From IMG/VR virus record IMGVR_UViG_3300044293_000613, positions 1-64,000 of that record: a stretch of DNA of 64,000 bases. One strand, given 5' to 3'. Position numbers and translations under genes: made by a program. This document shows, piece after piece, positions 1-7,204 of the stretch. The notes beneath the pieces were generated by a model. It ran no database searches and was not told where the DNA came from. It worked only from the letters and a program-made list of their open reading frames with translations. The stretch's first letter is position 1. Every line of letters begins with the position of its first letter. This DNA comes from a virus.

Positions 1-1
1 T

Positions 2-202
2 TTTATTCCAGCTATTTTGTTTACAATTTACGGAGTCAGCGATTTTTACCTTAATTATTTTGATCTTTTGTCTAAAGAGCACCATATGGGATTTTTTCTT
101 AGGTTCTTTTTTCCGATCTCTTTAGGTCTTTTAGTTACCAGTTTAGAATATAGAAAAAGAAAAAGATTAATAAAAGACATTAAAGACTATCTTGATAAAT
201 AA
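2..202 (+). CDS. partial membrane protein, 5' end outside window
   Basis: The reading frame is open from the left edge of the window, so the start lies outside it and only the C-terminal 66 or so residues are visible. The visible part has two hydrophobic stretches (around PAILFTIYGV and FFLRFFFPISLGLLV) followed by a very basic end (YRKRKRLIKDIKDYLDK). That pattern fits an inner-membrane protein with a cytoplasmic positively charged tail. I do not recognise a family. The gene is followed immediately by a short convergent open frame on the other strand. Function unknown. Confidence 0.45.
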   Translation, partial: FIPAILFTIYGVSDFYLNYFDLLSKEHHMGFFLRFFFPISLGLLVTSLEYRKRKRLIKDIKDYLDK

Positions 203-277
203 TTATTTAATTCTCTCTTTTAAATAAAGTATATAAACTAAAACTGCACCACAAATTAGCCAAGAAGCCAGTGTCAT
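203..277 (-). CDS. possible 24-residue single-span membrane peptide
   Basis: A short frame reads MTLASWLICGAVLVYILYL then KERIK, that is, one hydrophobic helix followed by positive charges, as in many small phage membrane proteins. It lies in an otherwise empty gap between the preceding gene and hsp20, does not overlap either, and is preceded on its own strand by GTGTAATC, which resembles the element found upstream of the structural genes. There is no clear Shine-Dalgarno. It could equally be a chance frame, since nothing besides composition and position supports it. Confidence 0.3.
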   Translation of the reverse strand: MTLASWLICGAVLVYILYLKERIK

Positions 278-284
278 ATAAAAA

Positions 285-292
285 GATTACAC
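285..292 (-). promoter_or_regulatory. GTGTAAT element before the 24-residue frame
   Basis: On the minus strand this reads GTGTAATC and lies a few bases upstream of the ATG at 277. It matches the first seven bases of the repeated late-gene element GTGTAATTTA described elsewhere in this window, and it follows a hairpin, as another copy does near 58320. In AT-rich DNA a single short match is weak evidence. Confidence 0.25.
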
Positions 293-322
293 TTAGCACC
301 AAGGCTTGAACTTGACGCTAAG
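292..322 (-). terminator. hairpin downstream of hsp20
   Basis: A stem-loop lies just beyond the hsp20 stop codon: CTTAGC pairs with GCTAAG, and inside it CAAG pairs with CTTG, with a symmetric AC/AC internal loop and a 7-base apical loop. In the hsp20 direction it is followed after a few bases by a run of five T. It is a plausible intrinsic terminator, although the T-run is not immediately adjacent. Confidence 0.4.
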
Positions 323-329
323 ATTATTA

Positions 330-680
330 TTAGTCTATTTTAATTTTATTTTGTAGTTTTTTATTTTCTTTAACGAAGGTAATAGTTAGCAAACCATCCT
401 CATGCTTTGCTTTAACTTCAGAAAGATCTACTTTTCTAGGCAAGTAAAAAGATTTTTCATATTTTACTTTGCCTTCTTTTCTAGTTGCCTTAATTGTTAG
501 ATATTCTTGATTTGTTGTAATATCAATATTTTCTTTCTTGAATCCTGCGAGAGGAATTTCAAGAGAATACTGATCATTTTCTAAAACAAAGTCAGAATAA
601 TTATTATAACTTAAAGTCTCATTTAATATATTATCAAATATATCTAGTGGACTTCTTCCATTTCTTAGTGTCAATAGCAT
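330..680 (-). CDS. hsp20: small heat-shock protein, Hsp20/alpha-crystallin family
   Basis: This 116-residue protein is almost entirely an alpha-crystallin domain. It shows the family pattern YSLEIPLAGFKKENIDI near residue 38, a positively charged middle strand, and the diagnostic HEDGLLTITF near residue 92 (the A-x-x-x-G-V-L type motif). Small heat-shock proteins are ATP-independent holdases that bind unfolding proteins. Phage copies are well known, especially in T4-like cyanophages, and are thought to protect folding or assembly during infection. The N-terminal arm is short and the C-terminal I-x-I/V anchor is represented by KIKID. A strong AGGAGG lies upstream of the ATG. It is transcribed alone, with a sigma-70-like promoter upstream and a hairpin downstream. 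Confidence 0.9.
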   Translation of the reverse strand: MLLTLRNGRSPLDIFDNILNETLSYNNYSDFVLENDQYSLEIPLAGFKKENIDITTNQEYLTIKATRKEGKVKYEKSFYLPRKVDLSEVKAKHEDGLLTITFVKENKKLQNKIKID

Positions 681-700
681 ATTTTTCTATGCCTCCTTTA

Positions 701-729
701 TTTATATTTATAAGCAAGATCTATGCCAA
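701..729 (-). promoter_or_regulatory. sigma-70-like promoter for hsp20
   Basis: On the minus strand TTGGCA (724-729) and TATAAA (701-706) are separated by exactly 17 bases. Transcription would begin around 694, close to or inside the AGGAGG that precedes the hsp20 ATG, so a second TATAAA at 707-712 may be the one used. TATAAATA also resembles a T4 late promoter, so the sigma class is not settled. Confidence 0.45.
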
Positions 730-844
730 GTCTCTACAGAGACAAAATAGTAATATAGAGTCAAAATGACATAATAATTAATTTGGCTACATTGACAAAA
801 TGGCTCACTTCGAGTTTGAAATATTTTATGTGTATATATTATAT

Positions 845-1270
845 ATGCCAATACCCCAAAAAAAAGATAACGAAAAACAAGGTGATTATATGGGGCGTTG
901 CATGGAATTCATGAAAGATGAGAAATATCCTCAAAAACAAAAAGTCGCAATTTGCTTAAATACATTTAATTCTCCAAAAAAGAAAAGTAAAGGCACAAAT
1001 GTAGAAATCGACTTTACTGAACAGATTAAGGAATTGAAAGAGAAGAAAGCAAAAGAAGAAGCAGAAAAACAAGCAAAATCAGAGCCAGTAACTGAACCAG
1101 TTGTGGAACAAAAAGTAGAAGCTCCTGCACCAGTTGTAGTAGAGCAAAAAGTTGAGCCAGAATCAGAAGTTAAAGTAGAAACCCCAGTTGTTGAACCAAC
1201 ACATAATGCAGTAACTGCACCAGCTAAACAAGTATCAGAAGTCAAAGTAGAAGAAAATAAAACTTCTTGA
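845..1270 (+). CDS. phage protein with MPIP N-terminal motif and acidic repetitive tail
   Basis: I place the start at the internal ATG at 845 (141 residues), because MPIPxxK at the N-terminus followed by a Cys-containing block ending in KVAICLNTF is a recurring arrangement in phage proteins encoded near the head genes. Frames upstream of it are AT-rich and non-descript. Residues from about 50 onward are low complexity, rich in Lys, Glu, Pro and Val with repeated units such as VEQKVE, so this part is probably disordered. The biochemical role is unknown. A -10-like TATATA lies six bases before the ATG and there is no Shine-Dalgarno, as for other genes in this half of the window. Confidence 0.6.
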   Translation: MPIPQKKDNEKQGDYMGRCMEFMKDEKYPQKQKVAICLNTFNSPKKKSKGTNVEIDFTEQIKELKEKKAKEEAEKQAKSEPVTEPVVEQKVEAPAPVVVEQKVEPESEVKVETPVVEPTHNAVTAPAKQVSEVKVEENKTS

Positions 1271-1295
1271 TTTATTAATATAAATATCCTATAAT
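1267..1295 (+). promoter_or_regulatory. sigma-70-like promoter, leaderless type
   Basis: TTGATT (1267-1272) is followed after exactly 17 bases by a perfect TATAAT (1290-1295), and an ATG follows after seven more bases (1303). Transcription should therefore start at or next to the ATG. It may now drive the glycan module, because the open frame at its ATG is only 12 codons. A 7-base-pair hairpin (ATATCCT/AGGATAT, 1284-1304) followed by GTTTTT overlaps it and could instead be read as a weak terminator for the preceding gene. Confidence 0.6.
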
Positions 1296-1302
1296 ACAGG
1301 AT

Positions 1303-1341
1303 ATGTTTTTAATTACCGGTGGATCAGATTTAATAGAATAA
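1303..1341 (+). pseudogene. 12-codon remnant of an epimerase/dehydratase start
   Basis: The frame reads MFLITGGSDLIE and then stops. It closely resembles the N-terminal beta-strand and glycine loop of NAD-dependent sugar epimerases (typically ILITGGSGFIG), with two of the usual glycines altered. It starts exactly where the promoter at 1267-1295 would begin a transcript. I infer that a full-length epimerase gene once stood here and was deleted apart from its promoter and first codons. Sugar epimerase relatives remain nearby at 5269 and 6139. A functional leader peptide is a less likely alternative. Confidence 0.4.
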
Positions 1342-1376
1342 GCTTAAAGAAGGCATTTTAAATAAATGTTGATAAT

Positions 1377-2318
1377 ATGAATATAGCAGTTCGACTTGAA
1401 GGTGGTCTGGGTGATTGTCTGCTAGGCAATAGATTTGTTCCAGCCATCAAAGAAAAATACAAAGAAGCAGCTGTAACCGCCTATATAGACAGCGAAGGTA
1501 AAACCTTTCAAAAAGAGGGATTAAGCATATTATATCCTTCTATGTATAAACAGATAAATATTATAGAAAGAAAAAAATATAAATCATTTTGGGTGGACTG
1601 CCAATTTGGTACAGATAATTATTACGGAGCATTAGAAAATGTTCCAGACAATATTCAAGAAGAATTTAAGAGCTATGATAAATTTTACGATTTACATATA
1701 GATTCTTTGAAATGGATAGATATGGATTTTGATTGGCTAAGATATTATAGATTTTTTCCAAAACCAGAGCTGCAAATAGAAAATAATAAAGGAGATTATA
1801 TTGTATTTCATTTAATATCTTCTACATCTGTAGGTCATAGGTTAGAAGATTGGTATATAGAGAGATTAGTTAAAGAAGCAGCATTAAAAAATAAAGTATA
1901 TCTGATATCAACCGAAGACACAAACTGTTTTTACGATAAGGTTAAAGATATAGAAAATGTGCATTTGTTTAACGGCTCAATTAAAGAGGTCTGTGAATTA
2001 ATATCAAATGCAAAATTAATGCTATCAACAGATAGCGGATTTAGATATATAGCCTATGGATATGGTATTCCCACGTTAACTTATTCAAAACAATCAACTC
2101 AACCATTCACTTCTATACCAAGTCATCAAATAAGATGGCTAATGTTTCCAGAAACATGCTTTCCACTAAATTACGATGCAATAAATATCGTAGATATAAT
2201 TAATAAAATAATTGAAAATAGAGGATATATTTTACTTCCATACTTTAAAGATTTTAATATACAAGCAGTGAAAAGAATTTATGCAATTAATAAAGAAAAG
2301 AGTATAATTACAAAATAA
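1377..2318 (+). CDS. glycosyltransferase family 9-like (heptosyltransferase fold)
   Basis: This 313-residue protein begins with RLEGGLGDCLLGNRF, the glycine-rich start of the GT-B Rossmann domain in GT9 (ADP-heptose:LPS heptosyltransferase) proteins. It carries the matching C-terminal nucleotide-sugar site MLSTDSGFRYIAYGYGIPT, equivalent to the DSGxxHxAxxxxxP motif. The usual His of that motif is Tyr here. Length is close to the family norm. It heads a co-directional block of methyltransferases and glycosyltransferases, so a role in making or modifying a surface glycan, or in decorating virions or nucleotides, is likely. The donor and acceptor cannot be deduced. No Shine-Dalgarno is obvious. 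Confidence 0.7.
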   Translation: MNIAVRLEGGLGDCLLGNRFVPAIKEKYKEAAVTAYIDSEGKTFQKEGLSILYPSMYKQINIIERKKYKSFWVDCQFGTDNYYGALENVPDNIQEEFKSYDKFYDLHIDSLKWIDMDFDWLRYYRFFPKPELQIENNKGDYIVFHLISSTSVGHRLEDWYIERLVKEAALKNKVYLISTEDTNCFYDKVKDIENVHLFNGSIKEVCELISNAKLMLSTDSGFRYIAYGYGIPTLTYSKQSTQPFTSIPSHQIRWLMFPETCFPLNYDAINIVDIINKIIENRGYILLPYFKDFNIQAVKRIYAINKEKSIITK

Positions 2319-2322
2319 ATTT

Positions 2323-2970
2323 ATGAATGAATTTGATCTATATAAAGATTATATAAATAGAGGATGTGTAGCTTATGATATTGGAGCGCATATTGGACAA
2401 ATAGCCGTCCAGATGTTACAAAAAGAAGCTAAAGTTTACGCATTTGAACCTTCTCCAAATAATTTTCCAATCTTAAAAGCAAATTGCGAAAGATTGGGAA
2501 TTAAATGTTTTGATGTAGCCTTACATGACAAAAATTATTCATGTTTAACTCAATTTAAAGATTGTAGAACTGATTATACAGACAGTAATGGCAAAAAGAA
2601 CGACACAATACAGCAAATTTATTATGTTATTTTAGAAGATTTTATAAAAAGTAACGATCTAGAACTTCCAGATTTTATTAAACTCGATATCGAAGGTATG
2701 GAAAGTCTAGTTCTTAAAACTTTTAAATTTCTATTTGAAGGTAAGAGACCAATTCTATATGTAGAAATTCATGCTCAATCAAGGAACTTAGACAATCAAA
2801 ATTATCCAGATAATCCACATTGGGTATGGCCAGAAGATGGAGGTTTCAATTTCAATAATTTAAAAAATTATAATTATAATATAATTATCAATAATAAAAT
2901 TTTAGACATTAATCAAGATTGGAATCCTAAAGAAAATTCTCATTCAAATATGATATTAAAACCAATATGA
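2323..2970 (+). CDS. FkbM-family SAM-dependent methyltransferase
   Basis: The 215-residue sequence shows the class I SAM-binding motif YDIGAHIGQIAVQ near residue 18, then the acidic end of strand 2 in VYAFEPSPNNF, and the FkbM hallmark DFIKLDIEGMESLVL followed by LYVEIHA. FkbM enzymes O-methylate sugars or polyketides, and phages often carry them beside glycosyltransferases. It begins four bases after the preceding stop and overlaps the next gene by ATGA, so the three genes form one transcriptional unit. A sugar O-methyltransferase role is inferred from the neighbours. Confidence 0.85.
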   Translation: MNEFDLYKDYINRGCVAYDIGAHIGQIAVQMLQKEAKVYAFEPSPNNFPILKANCERLGIKCFDVALHDKNYSCLTQFKDCRTDYTDSNGKKNDTIQQIYYVILEDFIKSNDLELPDFIKLDIEGMESLVLKTFKFLFEGKRPILYVEIHAQSRNLDNQNYPDNPHWVWPEDGGFNFNNLKNYNYNIIINNKILDINQDWNPKENSHSNMILKPI

Positions 2971-3341
2971 TATACGATAAAAAAAGAATATGTATCGCAT
3001 CGATTCATACAGCGAATATGAATCCTTTAGCGGAAATCACTTGGGATAAAAATAAAAAGATCTATTGTGATTTTAAAGGATATAGTTACGAAGTCAGAGA
3101 GCAAGCTACATGGAGAAAAGAAGAATATAAAGATTTAATTAAGATTATTCCACAGAAATATATGAATGCTTATCCATATAGTGAAATTAGAGAGCATCCA
3201 AATGGTCTAGAAGATGCAACAGGAATAAATGGAGATTGGAAACCAGGAGACTTAATTATCCATGTGGCAGGATTTGGAATTGATTTTTATAAAGAGTGCG
3301 TAAATCATTTAAGAAGCTATAATAGTAGGGTAGTAAAATAG
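2967..3341 (+). CDS. shortened GT34-like (GMA12/MNN10) glycosyltransferase
   Basis: At 124 residues this is about half the usual length. The N-terminus (RICIASIHTAN, then KIYCDFKGYSYEV) resembles the start of galactosyltransferases of the GMA12/MNN10 type. Later parts (IPQKYMNAYP and GDLIIHVAGF) match the end of that fold, where a His near the C-terminus is typical. The middle section, which normally contains the D-x-D metal site, is missing. The gene is therefore probably an internally deleted, inactive transferase, though it stays in frame. It overlaps fkbM by four bases. The family assignment rests on remembered motif similarity only. Confidence 0.45.
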   Translation: MIYDKKRICIASIHTANMNPLAEITWDKNKKIYCDFKGYSYEVREQATWRKEEYKDLIKIIPQKYMNAYPYSEIREHPNGLEDATGINGDWKPGDLIIHVAGFGIDFYKECVNHLRSYNSRVVK

Positions 3342-3363
3342 TAGAAGTTTATCTTATAGATAA

Positions 3364-3369
3364 TATAAT
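3364..3369 (+). promoter_or_regulatory. TATAAT -10 box before 3378
   Basis: A perfect TATAAT ends eight bases before the ATG at 3378 in a 36-base gap, and there is no Shine-Dalgarno. I find no convincing -35 box. The spacing resembles the better-supported leaderless promoters elsewhere in the window. Confidence 0.35.
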
Positions 3370-3377
3370 ATTAATAT

Positions 3378-4040
3378 ATGGAGTTGAGTTTTTTTAAAAG
3401 ATATGAGAACGGAGATCGAGCTCTAGGTTCTAGATTATCTACATTTAAGATTGCTCTTTCTCTTTTAGATCATACTAAAAATAATAATTTTATTGAAACA
3501 GGCACTACTAGAAAAAATTATTTAACCACCCCAGACGTATGTGAAAGAGCAGCAGATGGTGGATCTACGTTAATCTTTGCCGATTATGTTTCTAGATTTG
3601 GAGGGCATGTTTGGACCTGTGATATAGAAAAAAAGAATATAGAGAATTGTAAAATAGCTACAGAACAATATCAAAAATCTATTACTTACGTAGTTGATGA
3701 TTCTTTAAATTTTTTAAATAATTTTAATCAGAAAATAGACTTTTTATATTTAGATTCTGTAGATAGTCATTTGCCGAATGCTAATGAGCACCAATTAAAA
3801 GAAATAAAATTAGCGTATAAAAATTTACATAATAAAAGTATAATTCTTTTAGATGATCTTGGAAGTAAAACTAATTTATCAATACCTTTTCTTAAAGATA
3901 AAAATTGGTGTCAAATATTAATTGATGTGCCAAGACCAGCACGATATAATAATCTTATGCAAGGGATATTCGTAAAAGAAGAATTTTTATATATAGATCA
4001 TAGTTCAATTCCAGAAGATAAAAGATTTAAAGATGTGTGA
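3378..4040 (+). CDS. class I methyltransferase-like protein
   Basis: This 220-residue protein looks like a Methyltransf_24-type class I fold. FIETGTTRKNY near residue 38 is in the position of the glycine motif, GGHVWTCDIEKKNI gives the acidic residue at the end of strand 2, and KIDFLYLDSVDSH gives the strand-4 acidic motif, followed by SIILLDDLGSKT. Such proteins in glycan clusters usually methylate sugars. The glycine motif is less regular than normal, so activity is not certain. It follows a TATAAT box and sits in the same direction as its neighbours. Confidence 0.6.
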   Translation: MELSFFKRYENGDRALGSRLSTFKIALSLLDHTKNNNFIETGTTRKNYLTTPDVCERAADGGSTLIFADYVSRFGGHVWTCDIEKKNIENCKIATEQYQKSITYVVDDSLNFLNNFNQKIDFLYLDSVDSHLPNANEHQLKEIKLAYKNLHNKSIILLDDLGSKTNLSIPFLKDKNWCQILIDVPRPARYNNLMQGIFVKEEFLYIDHSSIPEDKRFKDV

Positions 4041-4064
4041 AAATAGCTGTAATAAATATATAGT

Positions 4065-4247
4065 ATGAATTTTATTAATAAATATCAAAAACATAATCTA
4101 GGTAAATATAGTTATCTAGAGCCTATTATAAATTCTAATATAGATAATTTTGTACAATTTGGCAAAAACAACAACTATAAAATTTTAAAAATTCATGTAG
4201 GAGATTCTCAGCCTGTAGATTCTTTTATTGTATACGAAAAGATATAA
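4065..4247 (+). CDS. small protein, possibly a methyltransferase C-terminal fragment
   Basis: Sixty residues with a regular start and stop. Its last half (KILKIHVGDSQPVDSFIVYEKI) looks like the final strands of a small alpha/beta enzyme, which suggests a remnant of a longer gene. I do not recognise a family. It sits between a methyltransferase and a truncated glycosyltransferase, a region that appears to have suffered deletions. The ATG is preceded by AT-rich DNA without a Shine-Dalgarno. Confidence 0.35.
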   Translation: MNFINKYQKHNLGKYSYLEPIINSNIDNFVQFGKNNNYKILKIHVGDSQPVDSFIVYEKI

Positions 4248-4250
4248 AAA

Positions 4251-4433
4251 ATGAAAGTAGCATTACAGATGGCTGCAAATCCTAGATCTTTTAAAAGATG
4301 TTACGCTTCTCTTAAAGATAATATATTAAACACATTAAATCCAGATATATTTATTCATACTTGGAATTTAAAAGGTCGAGAAAGACCAGACGTTGTTACT
4401 GATGGTTCTTGCGAAGAATATATAGAATTCTAA
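4251..4433 (+). pseudogene. N-terminal fragment of a glycosyltransferase-like protein
   Basis: The 60 residues begin MKVALQMAANPRSFKRCYAS and reach DIFIHTWN near residue 33. This is the recognisable start of a phage and bacterial family of putative glycosyltransferases of roughly 250 residues, whose N-terminus has a conserved PR...F...Y pattern followed by D-x-F-x-H-x-W. The frame then stops at 4433. The following 38 bases give no convincing continuation in either other frame, so I read this as a 3'-truncated remnant and not as a sequencing frameshift. Confidence 0.5.
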
Positions 4434-4471
4434 AAGTTTAGGAATATACCGCCTCATGTTTCTATAAATTT

Positions 4472-5272
4472 ATGATTTACGATTGTTTTACATTTTTTAA
4501 TGAATTAGATTTATTAGAAATAAGATTGAATACCTTAAACGATATTGTGGATAAATTTATTCTTGTAGAAGCATCAAAAACGCAATCTTTACTAGATAAG
4601 CCCTTTTATTTTGAAGAAAATAAAGACAGATATTCAAAATTTTTAGACAAAATCATCCATATAAAAGTCACCGATTATCCCAAGAAAGATGGATGGGCCA
4701 TGGAAAATTATCAAAGGAACTGCATTGTTCATGGTCTAAAGAAGGCGGATTTAAAAGAGAACGATATTATTGGTATTTCAGATCTAGACGAAATTTGGGC
4801 ACCAAAAATTAAAGATAAATTTGAAGAGTATTTTAGTCAAGTAAAATTTTTATCTGTAGGTATGAAATATATAGTCTTTTATCTTAACCTAGAAACTGTG
4901 GACAAGAATTGGATAGGGACGATATTTGTTCAAGCCAAAGATTTAATTCATTATAGCCCTCAGAATCTTCGAAATATAAAAGATCACGTTTCTCATGTCG
5001 AAGAGGCAGGATGGCATTTTGGATATCAAGGAGGCAAAGAAAAGGTATATCAAAAGTATCTTTCATGTATAGAGCCTTTAGATAAATCTAAACTACCAAC
5101 TAAAGAAGTATTTTATAAAGAATTTGAAGAAAGAATTAAAAATGAAGGCAGTTTTATATATTCAGATAATTTATCGGATCAATCTATTAAATTAAAAAAA
5201 ATAAATATAGAAGAAAATCTTCCAAAATATTTAATCGAAAACCAAGAAAAATATAAACACATGTTTGTATGA
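4472..5272 (+). CDS. GT17-like glycosyltransferase, copy 1
   Basis: The 266-residue protein begins MIYDCFTFFNELDLLEIRL and contains FILVEASKTQ, ENYQRN and the metal-site pattern ISDLDEIW (about residue 107). These are hallmarks of family GT17 (beta-1,4-mannosyl-glycoprotein N-acetylglucosaminyltransferase type). The GWHFGYQGG segment near residue 172 also fits the family. Length is normal for phage and bacterial members. The enzyme would transfer a sugar to a glycan using a nucleotide-sugar donor, but the substrates are unknown. It overlaps the next gene by ATGA. A diverged second copy lies at 7205. Confidence 0.75.
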   Translation: MIYDCFTFFNELDLLEIRLNTLNDIVDKFILVEASKTQSLLDKPFYFEENKDRYSKFLDKIIHIKVTDYPKKDGWAMENYQRNCIVHGLKKADLKENDIIGISDLDEIWAPKIKDKFEEYFSQVKFLSVGMKYIVFYLNLETVDKNWIGTIFVQAKDLIHYSPQNLRNIKDHVSHVEEAGWHFGYQGGKEKVYQKYLSCIEPLDKSKLPTKEVFYKEFEERIKNEGSFIYSDNLSDQSIKLKKINIEENLPKYLIENQEKYKHMFV

Positions 5273-6126
5273 AAATACTTCTTTTAGGATATAGAGGATA
5301 TGTAGGTAATAAGTTTTTTATTTTCTTAAAAAGAAAAGATTTAGAAGTATTTCCGTTAAGCAGAGAGAACTTTAATCTTTTAGATGAGAATAAATTATAT
5401 AATGTAGTCAAAAATGTAAATCCAGACTTCATTATAAATTGTGCGGGATATACTGGTAAGCCAAATGTTGATGCTTGCGAATCAAACAAACAAGCCTGCT
5501 GGCACGGAAATGTTACATTACCAAAAATTATTTCAAAAATTTGTAATTCGTTAAAGATAAAATATATACAATTATCCAGTGGTTGTATATATAGCGGGTC
5601 AAAAAATGGACAAGGTTTTACGGAAGAAGATCCGCCTAATTTCTGTTTCGATAAACCTCCCTCTTCTTATTATAGTGGTACAAAGGCCGTAGCAGAGGAT
5701 ATTTTAATAAAAGATCCATACGCTTATATATGCAGATTACGTATACCTTTTAATAACGAAAAAGATCAAAAGAATTATATAACTAAATTATTGAATTATG
5801 ATATCCTTTTGAATGCTCAAAATTCGCTATCAAATATAGATGAATTTATTGAAGCATGTTTTTATTTACTAGAGAAGAATTGCGATACAGGTATATATAA
5901 TATAACTAATTCTGGGTGGATTGATACAAAACAAATTACTAGTATGTTAAACGAATATAAGACAAAAAAACAATTTAAATTTTTTGAAAATGAAAATGAT
6001 TTTTACTCAAAAGTAGCAATAACTCCAAGGTCTAATTGCATTTTAGATAATTCCAAGCTTATAAAGACGGGATATAAAATGAAAGGCATTAAAGATTCTT
6101 TATTAGAATCAATAAAAAAATATTAA
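5269..6126 (+). CDS. RmlD/NRS-ER-like nucleotide-sugar epimerase-reductase
   Basis: A 285-residue extended short-chain dehydrogenase. It has the NAD(P)-binding GYRGYVG at residues 8-14 and the YxxxK-type catalytic pair in YYSGTK. Diagnostic blocks resemble the bifunctional 3,5-epimerase/4-reductase that finishes rhamnose synthesis in plants and giant viruses: GKPNVDACE, then SSGCIYSG, CRLRIPF, NYITKLLNY and GIYNITNSG. In this cluster the likely substrate is the 4-keto-6-deoxy sugar nucleotide made by the dehydratase encoded next, giving an activated 6-deoxyhexose. Whether it both epimerises and reduces, or only reduces, cannot be told from sequence. Start codon overlaps the preceding stop. 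Confidence 0.75.
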   Translation: MKILLLGYRGYVGNKFFIFLKRKDLEVFPLSRENFNLLDENKLYNVVKNVNPDFIINCAGYTGKPNVDACESNKQACWHGNVTLPKIISKICNSLKIKYIQLSSGCIYSGSKNGQGFTEEDPPNFCFDKPPSSYYSGTKAVAEDILIKDPYAYICRLRIPFNNEKDQKNYITKLLNYDILLNAQNSLSNIDEFIEACFYLLEKNCDTGIYNITNSGWIDTKQITSMLNEYKTKKQFKFFENENDFYSKVAITPRSNCILDNSKLIKTGYKMKGIKDSLLESIKKY

Positions 6127-6132
6127 TATAAT
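6103..6132 (+). promoter_or_regulatory. -10 box TATAAT before gmd
   Basis: A perfect TATAAT (6127-6132) ends six bases before the gmd ATG, so a transcript would start at the A of the ATG. The best -35 candidate, TTAGAA at 6103-6108 (spacer 18), is poor. No Shine-Dalgarno is present. It follows the leaderless pattern seen at several other genes. Confidence 0.45.
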
Positions 6133-6138
6133 AGATAT

Positions 6139-7188
6139 ATGAGTAAGAATATTATTATTACTGGTATTACAGGTCAAGACGGATCTTATATGGTAGATTA
6201 TTTATTGAAAAATACAGATTACAATATTGTTGGAATTAGGCGCAGAAGCTCAAATCCAAATTTACAAAACCTCAAACATAATTTAAATAATAGTAGATTC
6301 AAGATGTTGATTGCCGATCTTTCCGATAGCAATTCAATAGATGAGATTGTTAAGGAAATTATACCACATTATTTTATTAATTTTGCCGCCCAGTCTTTCG
6401 TTGGAAGTAGTTGGCAAATACCACTTCAAACATTTGACGCCACAGCTTTAGGAGTTTTAAGATGTTTGGAAGCGATTAGAAAATATGCGCCAAAATGTAG
6501 GTTTTATTCTGCAGGTTCAAGCGAGGAAATGGGAGACGTTTTATATACACCTCAAGATTTAAATCATCCAATTAGACCTAGAAGCCCTTATGGAGCAGCA
6601 AAAGCAGCGGCAAGACATATAACTAAGGTCTACAGAGAATCTTACGATCTTTTCGCTATACATTCTATACTTTACAACCATGAAAGCGAAAGAAGGGGCG
6701 AAGAATTTGTTACGAGAAAAATATCTAAAGGGGTAGCAAATATTTTTAAAGCAATAAAAAACAATGAAGAAATAAAGCCAATAGAATTGGGAAATCTTGA
6801 CTCAAAAAGAGATTGGAGTCATGCAGAAGATTTTATCGAAGGAATTTGGCTGATGTTAAATCAATCAAGCCCAAAGGAATATATTTTATCTTCTAATGAA
6901 ACTCATACCATAAGAGAGTTTATACAAGAAGCATTTAAAGTAATTGATATTGAAGGGCATTGGATATATACTGGAGATGGCAGAGCAGAAGATGAAGCCT
7001 TTTATTTAAAAACAGAAAAAGAAAATTATATATCACTTGTTAAAGTAAATCCTAAGTTTTATCGTCCAGCAGAAGTTAATTTATTACAGGGAGATTCTTC
7101 AATCGCTAGACAAGAACTAAATTGGACACCAAAAAATTCGTTTAAAGATCTAGTTCGCAGGATGGTCAATTCAGACTTAAATCAGTAG
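6139..7188 (+). CDS. gmd: GDP-mannose 4,6-dehydratase
   Basis: This 349-residue short-chain dehydrogenase is a near-complete match to Gmd: NAD(P)-binding GITGQDGSYMVDYLL at the N-terminus, the RRRSSNPN nucleotide-binding segment, FAAQSFVGSSW, the catalytic GSSEEMG with Tyr151-x3-Lys155 in SPYGAAKAAA, then NHESERRGEEFVTRKI and the DSKRDWSHAEDFIEG block. The enzyme converts GDP-D-mannose to GDP-4-keto-6-deoxymannose, the precursor of GDP-fucose, GDP-rhamnose and related 6-deoxyhexoses. Together with the upstream reductase it would supply an activated deoxysugar to the glycosyltransferases on either side. Phage-borne gmd is known in cyanophages and other marine phages. Confidence 0.93.
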   Translation: MSKNIIITGITGQDGSYMVDYLLKNTDYNIVGIRRRSSNPNLQNLKHNLNNSRFKMLIADLSDSNSIDEIVKEIIPHYFINFAAQSFVGSSWQIPLQTFDATALGVLRCLEAIRKYAPKCRFYSAGSSEEMGDVLYTPQDLNHPIRPRSPYGAAKAAARHITKVYRESYDLFAIHSILYNHESERRGEEFVTRKISKGVANIFKAIKNNEEIKPIELGNLDSKRDWSHAEDFIEGIWLMLNQSSPKEYILSSNETHTIREFIQEAFKVIDIEGHWIYTGDGRAEDEAFYLKTEKENYISLVKVNPKFYRPAEVNLLQGDSSIARQELNWTPKNSFKDLVRRMVNSDLNQ

Positions 7189-7190
7189 TA

Positions 7191-7200
7191 GTGTAATTCT
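7191..7200 (+). promoter_or_regulatory. GTGTAATTCT element before GT17 copy 2
   Basis: GTGTAATTCT follows the gmd stop codon and ends four bases before the GTG at 7205. It resembles the GTGTAATTTA element upstream of structural genes, but could also provide a -10 (TAATTC) with TTCAGA 18 bases upstream. Only one instance occurs in this module, so chance is possible. Confidence 0.25.
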
Positions 7201-7204
7201 TAGT

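Noticed and set aside
931-1245. Open frame on the minus strand opposite the acidic-tail gene
   Set aside because: Low-complexity Ser/Thr/Val-rich shadow of the repetitive coding sequence on the plus strand, with no start signal.
1284-1310. Terminator hairpin ATATCCT/AGGATAT followed by GTTTTT
   Set aside because: The stem is mostly A-T and coincides with a TATAAT box at ideal distance from a matching -35 box, so the promoter reading is preferred.
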